64,000 nt of DNA from Candidatus Poseidoniaceae archaeon (GTDB lineage: Archaea > Thermoplasmatota > Poseidoniia > Poseidoniales > Poseidoniaceae). The position numbers were made by a program, and so were the translations under genes. The notes under the pieces are model-generated. The model did not search any database. It was given only the letters and a program-made list of their open reading frames with translations, and had not been told where the DNA came from. Each line of letters starts with the position of its first letter. The stretch's first letter is position 1. The stretch spans positions 1-64,000 of the forward strand of contig CASIAW010000004.1 of the NCBI GenBank assembly GCA_949372875.1. Direction: 5' to 3'. Shown here piece after piece: positions 43,406 to 52,030 of this stretch.

Positions 43406-44338
43406 ATGTCAGAAACAATCGTAATCGCTGAAATCGTAAAGGGTGTCGTACACCCTACAACATCCGAACTCATTACCGCTGCTCACGCACTTGGCTCCCA
43501 ACCTGTTGTCATTGTTCCATGCGCAGATGCTGGAGTGGCCGATGCCGCTGCACAATTCTCAGGTGCTTCCAAAATCATCGCAGCCAAATCAGACGTGTTC
43601 TCAAATTATGATGCTGCTGGATGGGCTGCAGCACTCGATGCAGTAACGCCTGCAGGCATCATTGTAACCTCCGCTTCGCCTCAATCCAAAGACATGGCTG
43701 CCCGACTAGCCGCTCGAAGAGGCATCTCTGTAGTCCAAGACGTCGTCAAAATCGAAGGTGGAAACTTGACCTCTCCAATTTACTCCGGAAAGGCAATGCA
43801 AACTGTCAGCCTAAGTGGCGATGCAGTAGTTACCGTTCGTCCAAATGTGTTTGATGCATCTGGAAACGATGGCTCAGGTGAGGTTTCTGTTGTCGATACA
43901 ACTGGAAATGTAGCAACTGCAGTTCAAGAATTCATGGCTCGTGCCTCTAGCCGACTGGATGTTGCAGAAGCCAACATCATTGTGTCCGGTGGAAGAGGAA
44001 TGGGCTCTCCAGCCAACTTCTCTCACCTGGAAGCCATTGCAGACACCATCGGTGCCGCAGTAGGCGCCTCTCGTGCAGCAGTGGACACATGGGATGATAT
44101 CCCGCATTCAATGCAAGTGGGTCAAACTGGAAAAACTGTCAACCCAAATCTCTACATTGCTGTAGGAATATCTGGTGCTATTCAGCACCTTGCAGGAATG
44201 CGTTCTTCAAAATACATCGTGGCAATCAACAAAGATGCAGATGCTCCAATTTTCCAACATGCAGACTACGGAATTGTTGCGACATGGGAAGAAGCACTAC
44301 CTGTATTGCAATCTTCACTCGCAGCAATGATGGCGTGA
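43406..44338 (+). CDS. etfA: Electron transfer flavoprotein alpha subunit
   Basis: FAD-binding alpha subunit, partner of EtfB. 310 residues, normal length. The C-terminal FAD domain is very clear: 'VSGGRGMGSPANFSHLEAIA', 'GAAVGASRAAVDTWD', 'QVGQTGKTVNPNLYIAVGIS' and 'GAIQHLAGMRSSKYIVAINK', ending 'DADAPIFQHADYGIVATWEE'. ATG 43406 has a GAGGTG ribosome-binding site about ten bases upstream (43393-43398). Its stop codon abuts the stop of the convergent MBL gene (44338/44339). Confidence 0.97.
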   Translation: MSETIVIAEIVKGVVHPTTSELITAAHALGSQPVVIVPCADAGVADAAAQFSGASKIIAAKSDVFSNYDAAGWAAALDAVTPAGIIVTSASPQSKDMAARLAARRGISVVQDVVKIEGGNLTSPIYSGKAMQTVSLSGDAVVTVRPNVFDASGNDGSGEVSVVDTTGNVATAVQEFMARASSRLDVAEANIIVSGGRGMGSPANFSHLEAIADTIGAAVGASRAAVDTWDDIPHSMQVGQTGKTVNPNLYIAVGISGAIQHLAGMRSSKYIVAINKDADAPIFQHADYGIVATWEEALPVLQSSLAAMMA

Positions 44339-45106
44339 TTAAGCGTATTTGCCCCGGCTATAAACACCTGAACCAGCACCATCTCCAACAAAAGGATTTG
44401 TTGCTTTTTCATGTCCAATTGTGGTAAGTGGACCATGTCCCGGATAAACGACTGTGTCCGGTGCTAAGGGCCAAAGCTTGGTTTGAATCGAACGTGCTAA
44501 GACGGTGAAATCTCCGCCAGTGTCAGGTAAATCAGTTCGGCCAACTGAACCAGCAAACAAGGTATCACCTACAAACAAATGATCAGGTCCATCTTTGACG
44601 ACTAAACGAAGACAACACCCTCCGAGCGTGTGCCCTGGCGTATGAAGGATTTCAAACTCAAGTGCTCCAACTTCGAGGAATTCACCTGCGACAAAATCAA
44701 TATCGGCAACAGCGGGTTTCGGAACTTGTAGACCATAACGAAGCGCTGAAGAACTCGCGAGCGTTTGCAAATAGGTATCATCTGGATGAAGATACCATTG
44801 TACTGGGTAGTGTTCCAGTAAATCCGGAATATGACCACTGTGATCGAAATGTGCATGAGTGTTCAAGAGAGCAACCACCTTACGAGGGGGTATTTTTTGA
44901 TGCTCCATTTCATCAATTGATTGAGGCCCATTCGACCAGTCTGGACCTCGTCCATTGAATCCATCAACCCAGTTGATGAGCCGCTCAGGTTCACCCCCCC
45001 CATCAATAATGACCGTATCACCAGTTTCACGGTCGGTAACGACTGAACATCGCATTTGTAAAACGCCTACAAAGAAGTATTCGACCCATGGCTCGTTCAC
45101 GCTCAT
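44339..45106 (-). CDS. Metallo-beta-lactamase fold hydrolase (glyoxalase II-like)
   Basis: Zinc-dependent hydrolase with the MBL fold, 255 residues. Metal ligands: 'LLNTHAHFDHSGHIPDL' (HxHxDH, about 85-92), 'LHTPGHTLGGCCLRL' (His), 'LFVGDTLFAGSVGRTDLPD' (Asp) and the final 'VVYPGHGPLTTIGHEKATNP' (His). The 'GRTDLPDTGGD' and 'PGHGPLTTIGHEKATNPF' elements are those of the glyoxalase-II-like/GloB and persulfide-dioxygenase-like branch. No glutathione-binding C-terminal domain is present, so the substrate could be another thioester or lactone. ATG 45106. Convergent with etfA with no gap. Confidence 0.9.
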   Translation of the reverse strand: MSVNEPWVEYFFVGVLQMRCSVVTDRETGDTVIIDGGGEPERLINWVDGFNGRGPDWSNGPQSIDEMEHQKIPPRKVVALLNTHAHFDHSGHIPDLLEHYPVQWYLHPDDTYLQTLASSSALRYGLQVPKPAVADIDFVAGEFLEVGALEFEILHTPGHTLGGCCLRLVVKDGPDHLFVGDTLFAGSVGRTDLPDTGGDFTVLARSIQTKLWPLAPDTVVYPGHGPLTTIGHEKATNPFVGDGAGSGVYSRGKYA

Positions 45107-45144
45107 AGCAATGCGATACCGCTCACCTTCATGAGACTTGAGCC

Positions 45145-46776
45145 TTATTCTATCAAGACGTGGAGTGAATCACTGGACCATTGCCCTTCTCGGTCGCAGA
45201 TTCGCAACTCAAAACGATGACTTCCCCGAGGGATGCGAACACGAACTTTTGGTCCTGATGAGATTTCCTTCCCGCTTTCTTCAATCCATGACCAAGTTTG
45301 AATACGCTCTTGCGGGTCATACGAATCACTTCCATCCAGTGTTATGATTGTCGAACCATCTTCACTTGCTTGAAGGCGTTGATCTTCACCAGCAACTGCT
45401 CGCGGAACGATAACTTCACCAACTTCAATATTCAATTCATTCATTAAATCCTCAGAGGGTAAGAGAGCCATCTTTGTGATTGCATCATCAAGTTCTGCAA
45501 GGAGTTCATCGGTATCGATGTCAAGGGAACCATCTTCAGTCGTTTGATGCGAATCTCCAAAGTCTCCTTCAAGTGCAGTATGTAATACATCGATTGCAAC
45601 ACCTGCTGGTTGAGGTTCTTGCATTGAATCCAACTCTTCCTTAGAAAAGAAGTTGTCCATTTCATCATCTTTTCTATAGAGTTCTTCGGCGGTCAAAATA
45701 ACGCTTTCTTCGACCTTTTCAAACCAAAGGTTCAGTTCTGAAGAATCGACTTCCACAAGCGTATCAGTCAAGGAAAACAGACCGATTGGCTCGACATCTG
45801 TCCAATCATTTTGGTCTTCACCTGCAAACAGGCATAATGAGCCATCCCGGTTCGCTTCCAAAAAATGAGGCATCCCTTGGTGTTCAAGTTTCCATTCCCG
45901 ACCATCTTCTTGTACTCCAAAGATGTAAAACCAAGCCGCTGCGAGGATATTTCCATTTCTATACAGCAGTTTTTGAATCGGATAACCACAAGAAATTCGG
46001 GGCTCAAGAGCGTAGGATTGTTCGGCCATTACTTCGAATACTTGCCCATCATCAAACCCACAAAAAAACCCTTTTTCGGAAGGAATAGCTTGCAACAGTC
46101 TACTTTTAACATCCATTCGATGGATGAACTCTTGGCGTTCTATGTCCCAAACTTCAACTTCAAGAACTTCCTCATCACCGGCTACAAGCGCATATCCTTC
46201 ACGCCCAATTATGAGGCGCTGGTTCGAATCAGAACCAAGACATGTAATCGATTCTCCAGTCTCACCTCGGACTGGTCTTGACCAAACGGTACGACCGTTC
46301 TTCAGCGCTTGAACTTCACCATTTTCATGTGCGAGTATCAGGAAATCACCGATGACTGCGGTCTTCAGAATATCTTCATATTGCCGACTCAGCGGAACCT
46401 CCATTCCGTCATAGCCTACCGAATGCAATCGCCCTAAACCATCGATAACGGCCATGTGAGAAGGCAATTGTTGCAAGGAAAATCCACCGGCTCCGATCTC
46501 GTATTGCCACAATACCTCGCCCTCAAGATTTAGGCAAGAGAGTCCAACTTCATCATCCAAAACAAAGATTTGTGCGCCACGGATGATAGCTTTACGAATA
46601 AGTGCAGGAGCTTGCCACGAAGTACTCGGAGTAAGCTGACCGTCTGAATCCCGGGCGATGAAAAGTTTCCCGTCTCCTTCAGCCCAAAACGCTACATCAC
46701 CATTCATCGACAACCCGAGAGCACTCACTTTCGCTTCGGGTTTGAAGGCGATGTGCACTGAATGGGTGCTGAGCAT
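45145..46776 (-). CDS. Intracellular beta-propeller protein with C-terminal PKD/Ig-like domain
   Basis: 543 residues, family not recognised. The first 330 residues form repeating beta blades ('VSALGLSMNGDVAFWAEGDG', 'EVLWQYEIGAGGFSLQQLPS'), PQQ/WD40-like. A long acidic, probably disordered linker with Asp/Glu-rich segments follows (about 360-450). The last 90 residues look like a PKD/Ig-type domain: 'TIITLDGSDSYDPQERIQTW' then 'SWIEESG' and 'HRFELRICDREGQWSSDS'. There is no signal peptide from ATG 46776; a TTG at 46800 would add eight residues. A scaffold or cell-surface role is possible; none is shown. It lies 38 bases upstream of the MBL gene, same strand. Confidence 0.68.
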   Translation of the reverse strand: MLSTHSVHIAFKPEAKVSALGLSMNGDVAFWAEGDGKLFIARDSDGQLTPSTSWQAPALIRKAIIRGAQIFVLDDEVGLSCLNLEGEVLWQYEIGAGGFSLQQLPSHMAVIDGLGRLHSVGYDGMEVPLSRQYEDILKTAVIGDFLILAHENGEVQALKNGRTVWSRPVRGETGESITCLGSDSNQRLIIGREGYALVAGDEEVLEVEVWDIERQEFIHRMDVKSRLLQAIPSEKGFFCGFDDGQVFEVMAEQSYALEPRISCGYPIQKLLYRNGNILAAAWFYIFGVQEDGREWKLEHQGMPHFLEANRDGSLCLFAGEDQNDWTDVEPIGLFSLTDTLVEVDSSELNLWFEKVEESVILTAEELYRKDDEMDNFFSKEELDSMQEPQPAGVAIDVLHTALEGDFGDSHQTTEDGSLDIDTDELLAELDDAITKMALLPSEDLMNELNIEVGEVIVPRAVAGEDQRLQASEDGSTIITLDGSDSYDPQERIQTWSWIEESGKEISSGPKVRVRIPRGSHRFELRICDREGQWSSDSLHVLIE

Positions 46777-47123
46777 GAATCGTAGAAGTGCCAGTCTCAA
46801 TTAACCTCATCCCTTGATTGAGCAAGGTGATTCACTCGAATCAAGAGGTCGTGTCCGGGTGGGGAGGGAACTTACTTGGCGCATGGAGATGCTTCCATAC
46901 GTTTGGTTTTTCATTTTCAGTCCAACCATAAAGTGGGTTCTGGGTCAGTTGATAGTTCGAAGATTCTATCAATCGCTACGATTCCGAAACCATAACAAAT
47001 CACATTTTCAACCGTTCCAATGGGAGCCTGGAAGAAAGAACATCGAGATGACGAAGGCGATTTCGATTTCAGACCGAATTCTCCAAGCTGAAGAATCCAA
47101 CAATGTTGTAGTATCGAAAAGCC
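46777..47123. other. 347-bp intergenic region, no convincing gene
   Basis: Between the purF stop and the start of the propeller gene, both on the reverse strand. I see no tRNA-like cloverleaf, no repeat array and no protein with family features. A 7-bp inverted repeat (TTGATAG / CTATCAA, about 46950-46973) is present. An open frame on the forward strand runs through it into the end of purF but starts with TTG and has random-looking composition. Promoter and leader for the propeller gene is the simplest reading. Confidence 0.5.
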
Positions 47124-48665
47124 TCAATCTGCTGTATCGTTGTGCATGTCAACAATTTCATCATCTTCACTTGAATCTATTTTGGCAGTATCATTGCGTG
47201 AATTAAACAACCGCTCAAGGTATGCATCATCGATATTTCCTGTAACATATTCCCCGTTGAAACAACTGGTATCAAATCGCGTCGGAGGATTCTCACCAAT
47301 CGAAGTTGCCTCAATAAGGTCTTCGAGAGTTTGGTAGAACAAACGATCGCTACCTATGATTGAGTTGATTTCTTGGACCGACTTGCCATTGGCAATAAAT
47401 TCCGTAACCGCTGGCATGTCAATTCCGTAGACGTTCGGATGGCGGACCGGAGGGGCTGCAGAGGCGAAGTAAACTTTCTTTGCACCTACATCACGAGCCA
47501 TCTCAATGATTTGAGCACTGGTTGTGCCTCTCACAATTGAATCATCAACAAGAAGAATATTTTTGCCGGAGAACTCATGTTCAATAGCATTGAGTTTTCG
47601 CCGAACTGATTTTTCTCGCAATGCTTGACCAGGCATGATAAATGTTCGACCAACATAACGGTTTTTGACAAAGCCTTCTCGATACGGAACATCCAGTGCG
47701 TCTGCCATTTGGAGAGCAGCAATTCGTCCCGAATCAGGAACAGGAATCACTGCATCAATATCATGATCTGGCCATTGTTCAAGAATACGTTTTGCTAAGA
47801 TATCTCCCTGATTCAATCGAGCGTGGTAGACTGAAATGCCATCAATAACCGAATCGGGTCGAGCGAAGTAAACGTGTTCAAAGATACAAGGTGATGCTTC
47901 AACTTTATCCGAACATTGTCGATGGAATAAATGACCAGATGTGGAAATGAAAATCGCTTCACCTGGCTCTACATCACGGACAATTTCGAAACCAAGCGCA
48001 GTAATGGCTACCGATTCACTGGCGACCATCCACTCAGTATCATCACCGATTTCTCGCTTGCCAAATATGAGGGGCCGGATTCCGTGAGGGTCTCGGAAAG
48101 CCAACAAGCCATATCCAGAGATAATGGAAACACAAGCATAACTGCCTTCCACACGCTTGTGAAGGTTGTGAACTGCACTAAAAACGGTTTCAATATCCAG
48201 ATGAGGTGCACCTTCAATCGACAGGTTTGAAGAATTACTACTCAATTCAACTGCTAACATGTTGAGCAGAAGTTCAGAATCGCTCGAAGTATTCATGTGT
48301 CGATGATGATTATCAGTGAGTTGAACTTGAAGTTCTGCAGCATTCGTAAGATTGCCATTGTGTGCAAGTCCAAGGCCATAAGGTGAATTGACATAAAACG
48401 GCTGAGCTTCAGAACGAGAAGAAGAGCCGGCGGTTGGATATCGCACATGGCCAATACCAATGTGACCCTGAAGCCGGCGCATGTGGCGGGTGTAAAAAAT
48501 GTCAGAAACAAGTCCTTTCGACTTACGAAGGCGGAATTGGCCTTCAAAATCAGTCATGATACCTGCAGCATCTTGACCTCTATGCTGGAGTACTGTAAGG
48601 CCGTCATAGATTAATTGGTTCACATGAACGTTATTCCGTCCAACAATTCCAATGATGCCGCACAT
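47124..48665 (-). CDS. purF: Amidophosphoribosyltransferase PurF
   Basis: First committed step of purine synthesis: PRPP + glutamine to phosphoribosylamine. 513 residues, normal length. The N-terminal nucleophile hydrolase domain starts '[12 protein letters not shown]' with the catalytic Cys at position 2 (Cys1 after Met removal; no propeptide), followed by '[17 protein letters not shown]', '[20 protein letters not shown]' and '[11 protein letters not shown]'. The phosphoribosyltransferase domain has '[19 protein letters not shown]' and the PRPP loop '[18 protein letters not shown]'. The last 35 residues are an acidic tail. It follows the L37e gene (70 bases between), an arrangement seen in many euryarchaea. 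Confidence 0.97.
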   Translation of the reverse strand: MCGIIGIVGRNNVHVNQLIYDGLTVLQHRGQDAAGIMTDFEGQFRLRKSKGLVSDIFYTRHMRRLQGHIGIGHVRYPTAGSSSRSEAQPFYVNSPYGLGLAHNGNLTNAAELQVQLTDNHHRHMNTSSDSELLLNMLAVELSSNSSNLSIEGAPHLDIETVFSAVHNLHKRVEGSYACVSIISGYGLLAFRDPHGIRPLIFGKREIGDDTEWMVASESVAITALGFEIVRDVEPGEAIFISTSGHLFHRQCSDKVEASPCIFEHVYFARPDSVIDGISVYHARLNQGDILAKRILEQWPDHDIDAVIPVPDSGRIAALQMADALDVPYREGFVKNRYVGRTFIMPGQALREKSVRRKLNAIEHEFSGKNILLVDDSIVRGTTSAQIIEMARDVGAKKVYFASAAPPVRHPNVYGIDMPAVTEFIANGKSVQEINSIIGSDRLFYQTLEDLIEATSIGENPPTRFDTSCFNGEYVTGNIDDAYLERLFNSRNDTAKIDSSEDDEIVDMHNDTAD

Positions 48666-48735
48666 TGCTTTGCCTCAACTCCATCGAGTGCTTGACGCTT
48701 TGTAGCCATTGCGGCATAGAAACATGTCCTTAGCC

Positions 48736-48915
48736 TCAAGCTTTAGGACGGTGAGCCTTCTTTGACCAGTTGAATTTGCGCATGCGTGCTGTAGCACCGT
48801 AGCCACATGCTGCACAAACTCCTTTTTGCTTGTGATATGAATTACGACCGCAACGACGGCAACGAATGTGGGCTGTCTTCTGACGTTTACCCATGGATGG
48901 CGTACCTTTCGACAT
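48736..48915 (-). CDS. rpl37e: Ribosomal protein L37e (eL37)
   Basis: 59-residue large-subunit protein, too short to stand out by length but clear by sequence. It opens '[19 protein letters not shown]' and has the complete zinc finger '[20 protein letters not shown]' (C-x2-C...C-x2-C), then '[12 protein letters not shown]', all typical of archaeal L37e. ATG 48915; stop TGA 48736-48738. It lies just upstream of purF on the same strand. Confidence 0.95.
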   Translation of the reverse strand: MSKGTPSMGKRQKTAHIRCRRCGRNSYHKQKGVCAACGYGATARMRKFNWSKKAHRPKA

Positions 48916-48993
48916 AGAAACACCTGTATAGCCGCTCCACCGACCTCCCCCTTATCAAACCGACGGCTAAGGTATTGGCTAATGGTGAGTCAA

Positions 48994-49470
48994 TTATTCT
49001 TCTTCCAAATCAAAGTCACTTCTCGGTTTTTGAGATGTAATGGCGGAAAAAGTCACCCCTAGAGCGACACAAACAGCCACAAAAATGGCGCCAGATGAAA
49101 CAAACATGTGTACGATGTTGTAGATTGCTTGCGCCTGGACAGAACCATTGTCTTCAAGCAGCATTGAACCTTGCCCGATGAGGAAGACTGTAGCCAAAAC
49201 GCCCAGAACTGTAGCGAAGAACATCCCAACCAACGGCGCCAGCGGACGGTTGCGAGATTCTCCGTAAAAGAAGAGGTTTCCAAGTAGGAACAGAGAGCAG
49301 AGTGTGTATGCAGTCAAGGTGGCATTGGCAAAGCGAGTGAAGGATTCAGCAGAATCAATTCCTTTGAAAGAACCGAAAATGGTGATATCAAGAGCGATAA
49401 TAAGCAGAGGTGGAAGCAAAAACGCAAGAACAATCAGTCTCCAAGTGACTGCTAAACCGGTTTGCTTCAT
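48994..49470 (-). CDS. Four-helix membrane protein, unknown
   Basis: 158 residues, not recognised. Four hydrophobic segments: 'LIVLAFLLPPLLIIALDI' (about 12-30), 'FANATLTAYTLCSLFLLGNL' (about 46-66), 'LAPLVGMFFATVLGVLATVF' (about 76-96) and 'MFVSSGAIFVAVCVALGVTF' (about 122-142), with a short acidic C terminus. The ATG at 49470 overlaps the stop of the upstream membrane-protein gene by four bases (ATGA), so the two are translationally coupled and may form one complex. Confidence 0.65.
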   Translation of the reverse strand: MKQTGLAVTWRLIVLAFLLPPLLIIALDITIFGSFKGIDSAESFTRFANATLTAYTLCSLFLLGNLFFYGESRNRPLAPLVGMFFATVLGVLATVFLIGQGSMLLEDNGSVQAQAIYNIVHMFVSSGAIFVAVCVALGVTFSAITSQKPRSDFDLEEE

Positions 49471-50288
49471 TCTTCTTCACCTCCCAAATGAGATTCAATG
49501 AGGGCGGACACTTGGTCGAGTTCAGAGTCCGATGGCGGTGAAATCGTTTTCGGAGGGGGCAGACTCCGTTCGTACGAGTAGATCACCAATGCGAAAACGA
49601 GTATTGACAGCAAACTCCCTACGACTATACCTGCCATGTCTGCAACAGCAAGCCAGAGATGATGGCGGAATTGTTCTCCAGTTACCAAAGGACCGTCGAC
49701 ATTCAGCCCCAATAAAAGAACGATCAGCGAAACTGCCGATACGAGAAACATAGCATTCGATTCTGCTCTACGACGGTCTCCAATTGTCAAAAGAGTTACT
49801 GCTGAACACGATGCTAAGCATGAAGTGAGGAGAAGGAATGTGGGCCAGAAAACAAACCAGTACGGGTTGACTTCATCCGGTGCGAGTTGCGGTGTGAGAA
49901 CCCACCAATGCATACCTGCTAACCAAACAAATCCGGAGCCGGCCATGAAGACCCCTAATTTTCGATCGCTTCGAGGCAATTTACCAACTGGAACATTTCC
50001 GGAAAAAGAAATCAGATAAATTCCAAGAAGAACTAACATGCATGGGCCAATGATGGCTCCGAGCAAATGTCCTGCGGCGCTCGATGGAGAGGATGGTACT
50101 GTCCAGGGGCTTGCGCATATCAATATTAGACCTAGAAAGGCAAGGAACCGACCGTTGGTTGTTGTTGATTTGTTTGATGAGGACATCGAATACCAGAGGC
50201 CTAAAGGCACCATGGCGACGGGTATCCAAAACAAAAGAAACGCTTTGAAAACCTCGTCCATGCTCTTAACCAAGGCTTGAATGTTCAT
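49467..50288 (-). CDS. Multi-pass membrane protein, unknown
   Basis: 273 residues from ATG 50288 ('MNIQALVKSMDEVFKAFLLF'), preceded by a strong GGGGGAGA ribosome-binding site. About seven hydrophobic segments, including 'FLAFLGLILICASPW', 'AIIGPCMLVLLGIYLISFSG' and 'MAGIVVGSLLSILVFALVIY', then a proline-rich cytosolic tail that ends with acidic residues. No family recognised. Coupled to the four-helix protein downstream by a four-base overlap; divergent from the L44e operon with 105 bases between. Confidence 0.65.
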   Translation of the reverse strand: MNIQALVKSMDEVFKAFLLFWIPVAMVPLGLWYSMSSSNKSTTTNGRFLAFLGLILICASPWTVPSSPSSAAGHLLGAIIGPCMLVLLGIYLISFSGNVPVGKLPRSDRKLGVFMAGSGFVWLAGMHWWVLTPQLAPDEVNPYWFVFWPTFLLLTSCLASCSAVTLLTIGDRRRAESNAMFLVSAVSLIVLLLGLNVDGPLVTGEQFRHHLWLAVADMAGIVVGSLLSILVFALVIYSYERSLPPPKTISPPSDSELDQVSALIESHLGGEEE

Positions 50289-50393
50289 TATCTCTCCCCC
50301 TGTTTTCGTCGCAGTCTCCCGAATTACAGTGGAGTTCGAATGCGGCACTCCTAAATACCCGACTCTTGTGGGCCGAATGCTCAAGGTGTTACT

Positions 50394-50678
50394 ATGGTGA
50401 AGATGCCACGTCAAGTCAAGCGTTACAGCCCTACTGCTGGTAAGCATACCATGCACACAATCGAGCGAGTGAAGAAGAAGCGTGCTTCTGAACTTCGCTG
50501 GGGACAACGTCGTTTCCGCCGTGTTATGGCTGGATACCGTGGTTTCCCTCGTCCTAAGCCTGATGGCCGTGAAAAGCCAACAAAGCGAGTCAACATTCTC
50601 TACCGATGTACGGAAACCGGCAAAGCGCACTATGCACCTTGCCGCCGTTCTAAGAAATTCGAATTAATTGACAAGTGA
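50394..50678 (+). CDS. rpl44e: Ribosomal protein L44e (eL42), zinc-finger cysteines mostly lost
   Basis: 94-residue large-subunit protein near the tRNA E site. Recognised by 'MPRQVKRYSPTAGKH', 'KKKRASELRWGQRRFRRVM', the loop 'FPRPKPDGREKPTKRVNILY' and 'YRCTETGKAHYAPC' before 'RRSKKFELIDK'. In other archaea the two halves of the zinc finger read C-P-x-C and C-x-E-C; here they are S-P-T-A and C-T-E-T, so three of the four zinc cysteines are gone. It is first in the operon L44e-S27e-aIF2alpha-Nop10-PAC2. ATG 50394; a CTAAATAC element about 40 bases upstream could be its TATA box. Confidence 0.93.
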   Translation: MVKMPRQVKRYSPTAGKHTMHTIERVKKKRASELRWGQRRFRRVMAGYRGFPRPKPDGREKPTKRVNILYRCTETGKAHYAPCRRSKKFELIDK

Positions 50679-50688
50679 GTTGGATACC

Positions 50689-50859
50689 ATGGCAAAAAAT
50701 TTCCTAAAAGTTACCTGCAAAGATTGCGGTAGTGAAGCAACCATTTTTTCTCGAGCAACCTCCGTTATTTCTTGCGGTGTTTGTGGAGCAACTCTTTCCA
50801 CCCCATCGGGTGGCAAAGCCGATTTAGTCGGATGCACTGTGTTAGAGACACTGGAATGA
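50689..50859 (+). CDS. rps27e: Ribosomal protein S27e (eS27)
   Basis: 56-residue small-subunit protein with an intact zinc ribbon: 'VTCKDCGSEATIFSRATSVI' then 'SCGVCGATL' (C-x2-C...C-x2-C), followed by 'TPSGGKADLVGCTVLETLE', all standard. ATG 50689, ten bases after the L44e stop; the aIF2-alpha gene follows after 15 bases. Confidence 0.96.
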   Translation: MAKNFLKVTCKDCGSEATIFSRATSVISCGVCGATLSTPSGGKADLVGCTVLETLE

Positions 50860-50874
50860 GGAGGCAGAGCCTCC

Positions 50875-51660
50875 ATGTCTGAAATCACAAATACGCCAAA
50901 TGAAGGCGAACTTGTTGTTGTTTCAGTTACAACTGTCAAACAGAACGGCTGTTATGTCAAACTTGATGAATTTGAAGGCGTTGAAGGTTTCATTTTCATC
51001 GGCGAAATTGCAAGCGGTTGGGTAAAGAACATTCGCGTCTATGTCCGCGAAGGTCAACGACTCATCTGTAAAGTAATGCGAACCCGTAAAGACGGTTCAT
51101 CACTTGAACTATCACTCAAATCGGTCTCGGAAGAGCGACGTCGTGAACGACTTCAAGAATGGAAGAATGAGCAACGTGCAAACCAATTACTGAAGGTGCT
51201 CGGTGAAAAGGTCGGATGGTCGGAAGCAGATGTTGAATCTTCGAAGCAAGAACTGATCGATGCCTATGGTGGCCTTTACACTGCATTTGAAGAAGCTGCC
51301 ATGAATGAAGGTTCTTTGGCCGATGCTGGATTTGAAGGTGATTGGCTCAAAGAATTCATCGAAATGGCTGTTGAAAATATTATTCCAGACTTTGTTGAGA
51401 TTCGAGGCGTACTTACCTTAAGCATTAACGACATTAACGGTGTTGAAATTATTCAAAAGGCACTTCTAGCAGCTGAATCCTTTTCCTCAGAAGAAGAAGA
51501 AATCGAAGTTCGTTGCCACTATAACGGGGCGCCAGAATACCGAATTGAATTGAAAGCACCTGATTTCAAAACTGCGGAATCAATTTGGGAAAATGCAACT
51601 CAATCAACACTTGACCACGTTCTTTCAGCGGGTGGAGAAGCCACTTCATACCGTGAATGA
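50875..51660 (+). CDS. eif2a: Translation initiation factor aIF2 alpha subunit
   Basis: Alpha subunit of the ternary-complex factor that brings initiator Met-tRNA to the ribosome. 261 residues. N-terminal S1 domain with 'TVKQNGCYVKLDEFEGVEGF' and 'IFIGEIASGWVKNIRVYVRE' (the loop that holds the regulatory Ser in eukaryotes reads Ser-Gly-Trp here), ending 'LELSLKSVSEERRRERLQEW'; then the helical domain and a C-terminal alpha/beta domain 'YNGAPEYRIELKAPDFKTAE'. ATG 50875 has GAGGAGG upstream. The gene sits in its canonical archaeal place between S27e and Nop10. Confidence 0.95.
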   Translation: MSEITNTPNEGELVVVSVTTVKQNGCYVKLDEFEGVEGFIFIGEIASGWVKNIRVYVREGQRLICKVMRTRKDGSSLELSLKSVSEERRRERLQEWKNEQRANQLLKVLGEKVGWSEADVESSKQELIDAYGGLYTAFEEAAMNEGSLADAGFEGDWLKEFIEMAVENIIPDFVEIRGVLTLSINDINGVEIIQKALLAAESFSSEEEEIEVRCHYNGAPEYRIELKAPDFKTAESIWENATQSTLDHVLSAGGEATSYRE

Positions 51661-51698
51661 GGGCTCGACTGATAAACTGGAAACGCAAGGGTGGTAAC

Positions 51699-51941
51699 AT
51701 GGCGCGTCAACTTTTACAGCAATGTCTCCAATGTGGAGCATGGACTCTATCCACAACTTGCCCAGCATGTGGCGCAAAAGCACAGGCAGCCGCCCCTCTC
51801 AAATGGTCTCCTGAAGATCACCGTGCAGAAATCCGAAGAAAAATGTACAATGTTGAAGACACTGAGTGGGCGCAATCCCTCGCAACACTCGAGACTCTGG
51901 AAGAGATGAAAGCAACCCATGTCGCTGAAGAAGAAGAATAA
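51699..51941 (+). CDS. nop10: Nop10, H/ACA RNP component, with acidic C-terminal extension
   Basis: Small zinc protein of the H/ACA pseudouridylation RNP, binding Cbf5. 80 residues against a usual 55-60. Zinc ribbon 'QCLQCGAWTLSTTCPACGAK' (four Cys), then the family's 'PLKWSPEDHRAEIRRKM' (as in Pro-x-x-Phe-Ser-Pro-Glu-Asp). The extra 25 residues are acidic ('ETLEEMKATHVAEEEE'). ATG 51699 has GGGTGG upstream; it starts 39 bases after aIF2-alpha and is followed by the PAC2-family gene. Confidence 0.92.
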   Translation: MARQLLQQCLQCGAWTLSTTCPACGAKAQAAAPLKWSPEDHRAEIRRKMYNVEDTEWAQSLATLETLEEMKATHVAEEEE

Positions 51942-52030
51942 CGCATTTGATTCACACCCTTTGCAATTCACCTTTTTTGCCCTCTTTGAATGTCAAACAT
52001 TATAGCGCGGCGGAAGACGATACGCTCTTT

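Noticed and set aside
46814-47206. Open frame of 130 codons on the forward strand in the gap after purF
   Set aside because: TTG start without SD, random-looking composition, and its last 83 bases overlap the end of purF on the other strand.
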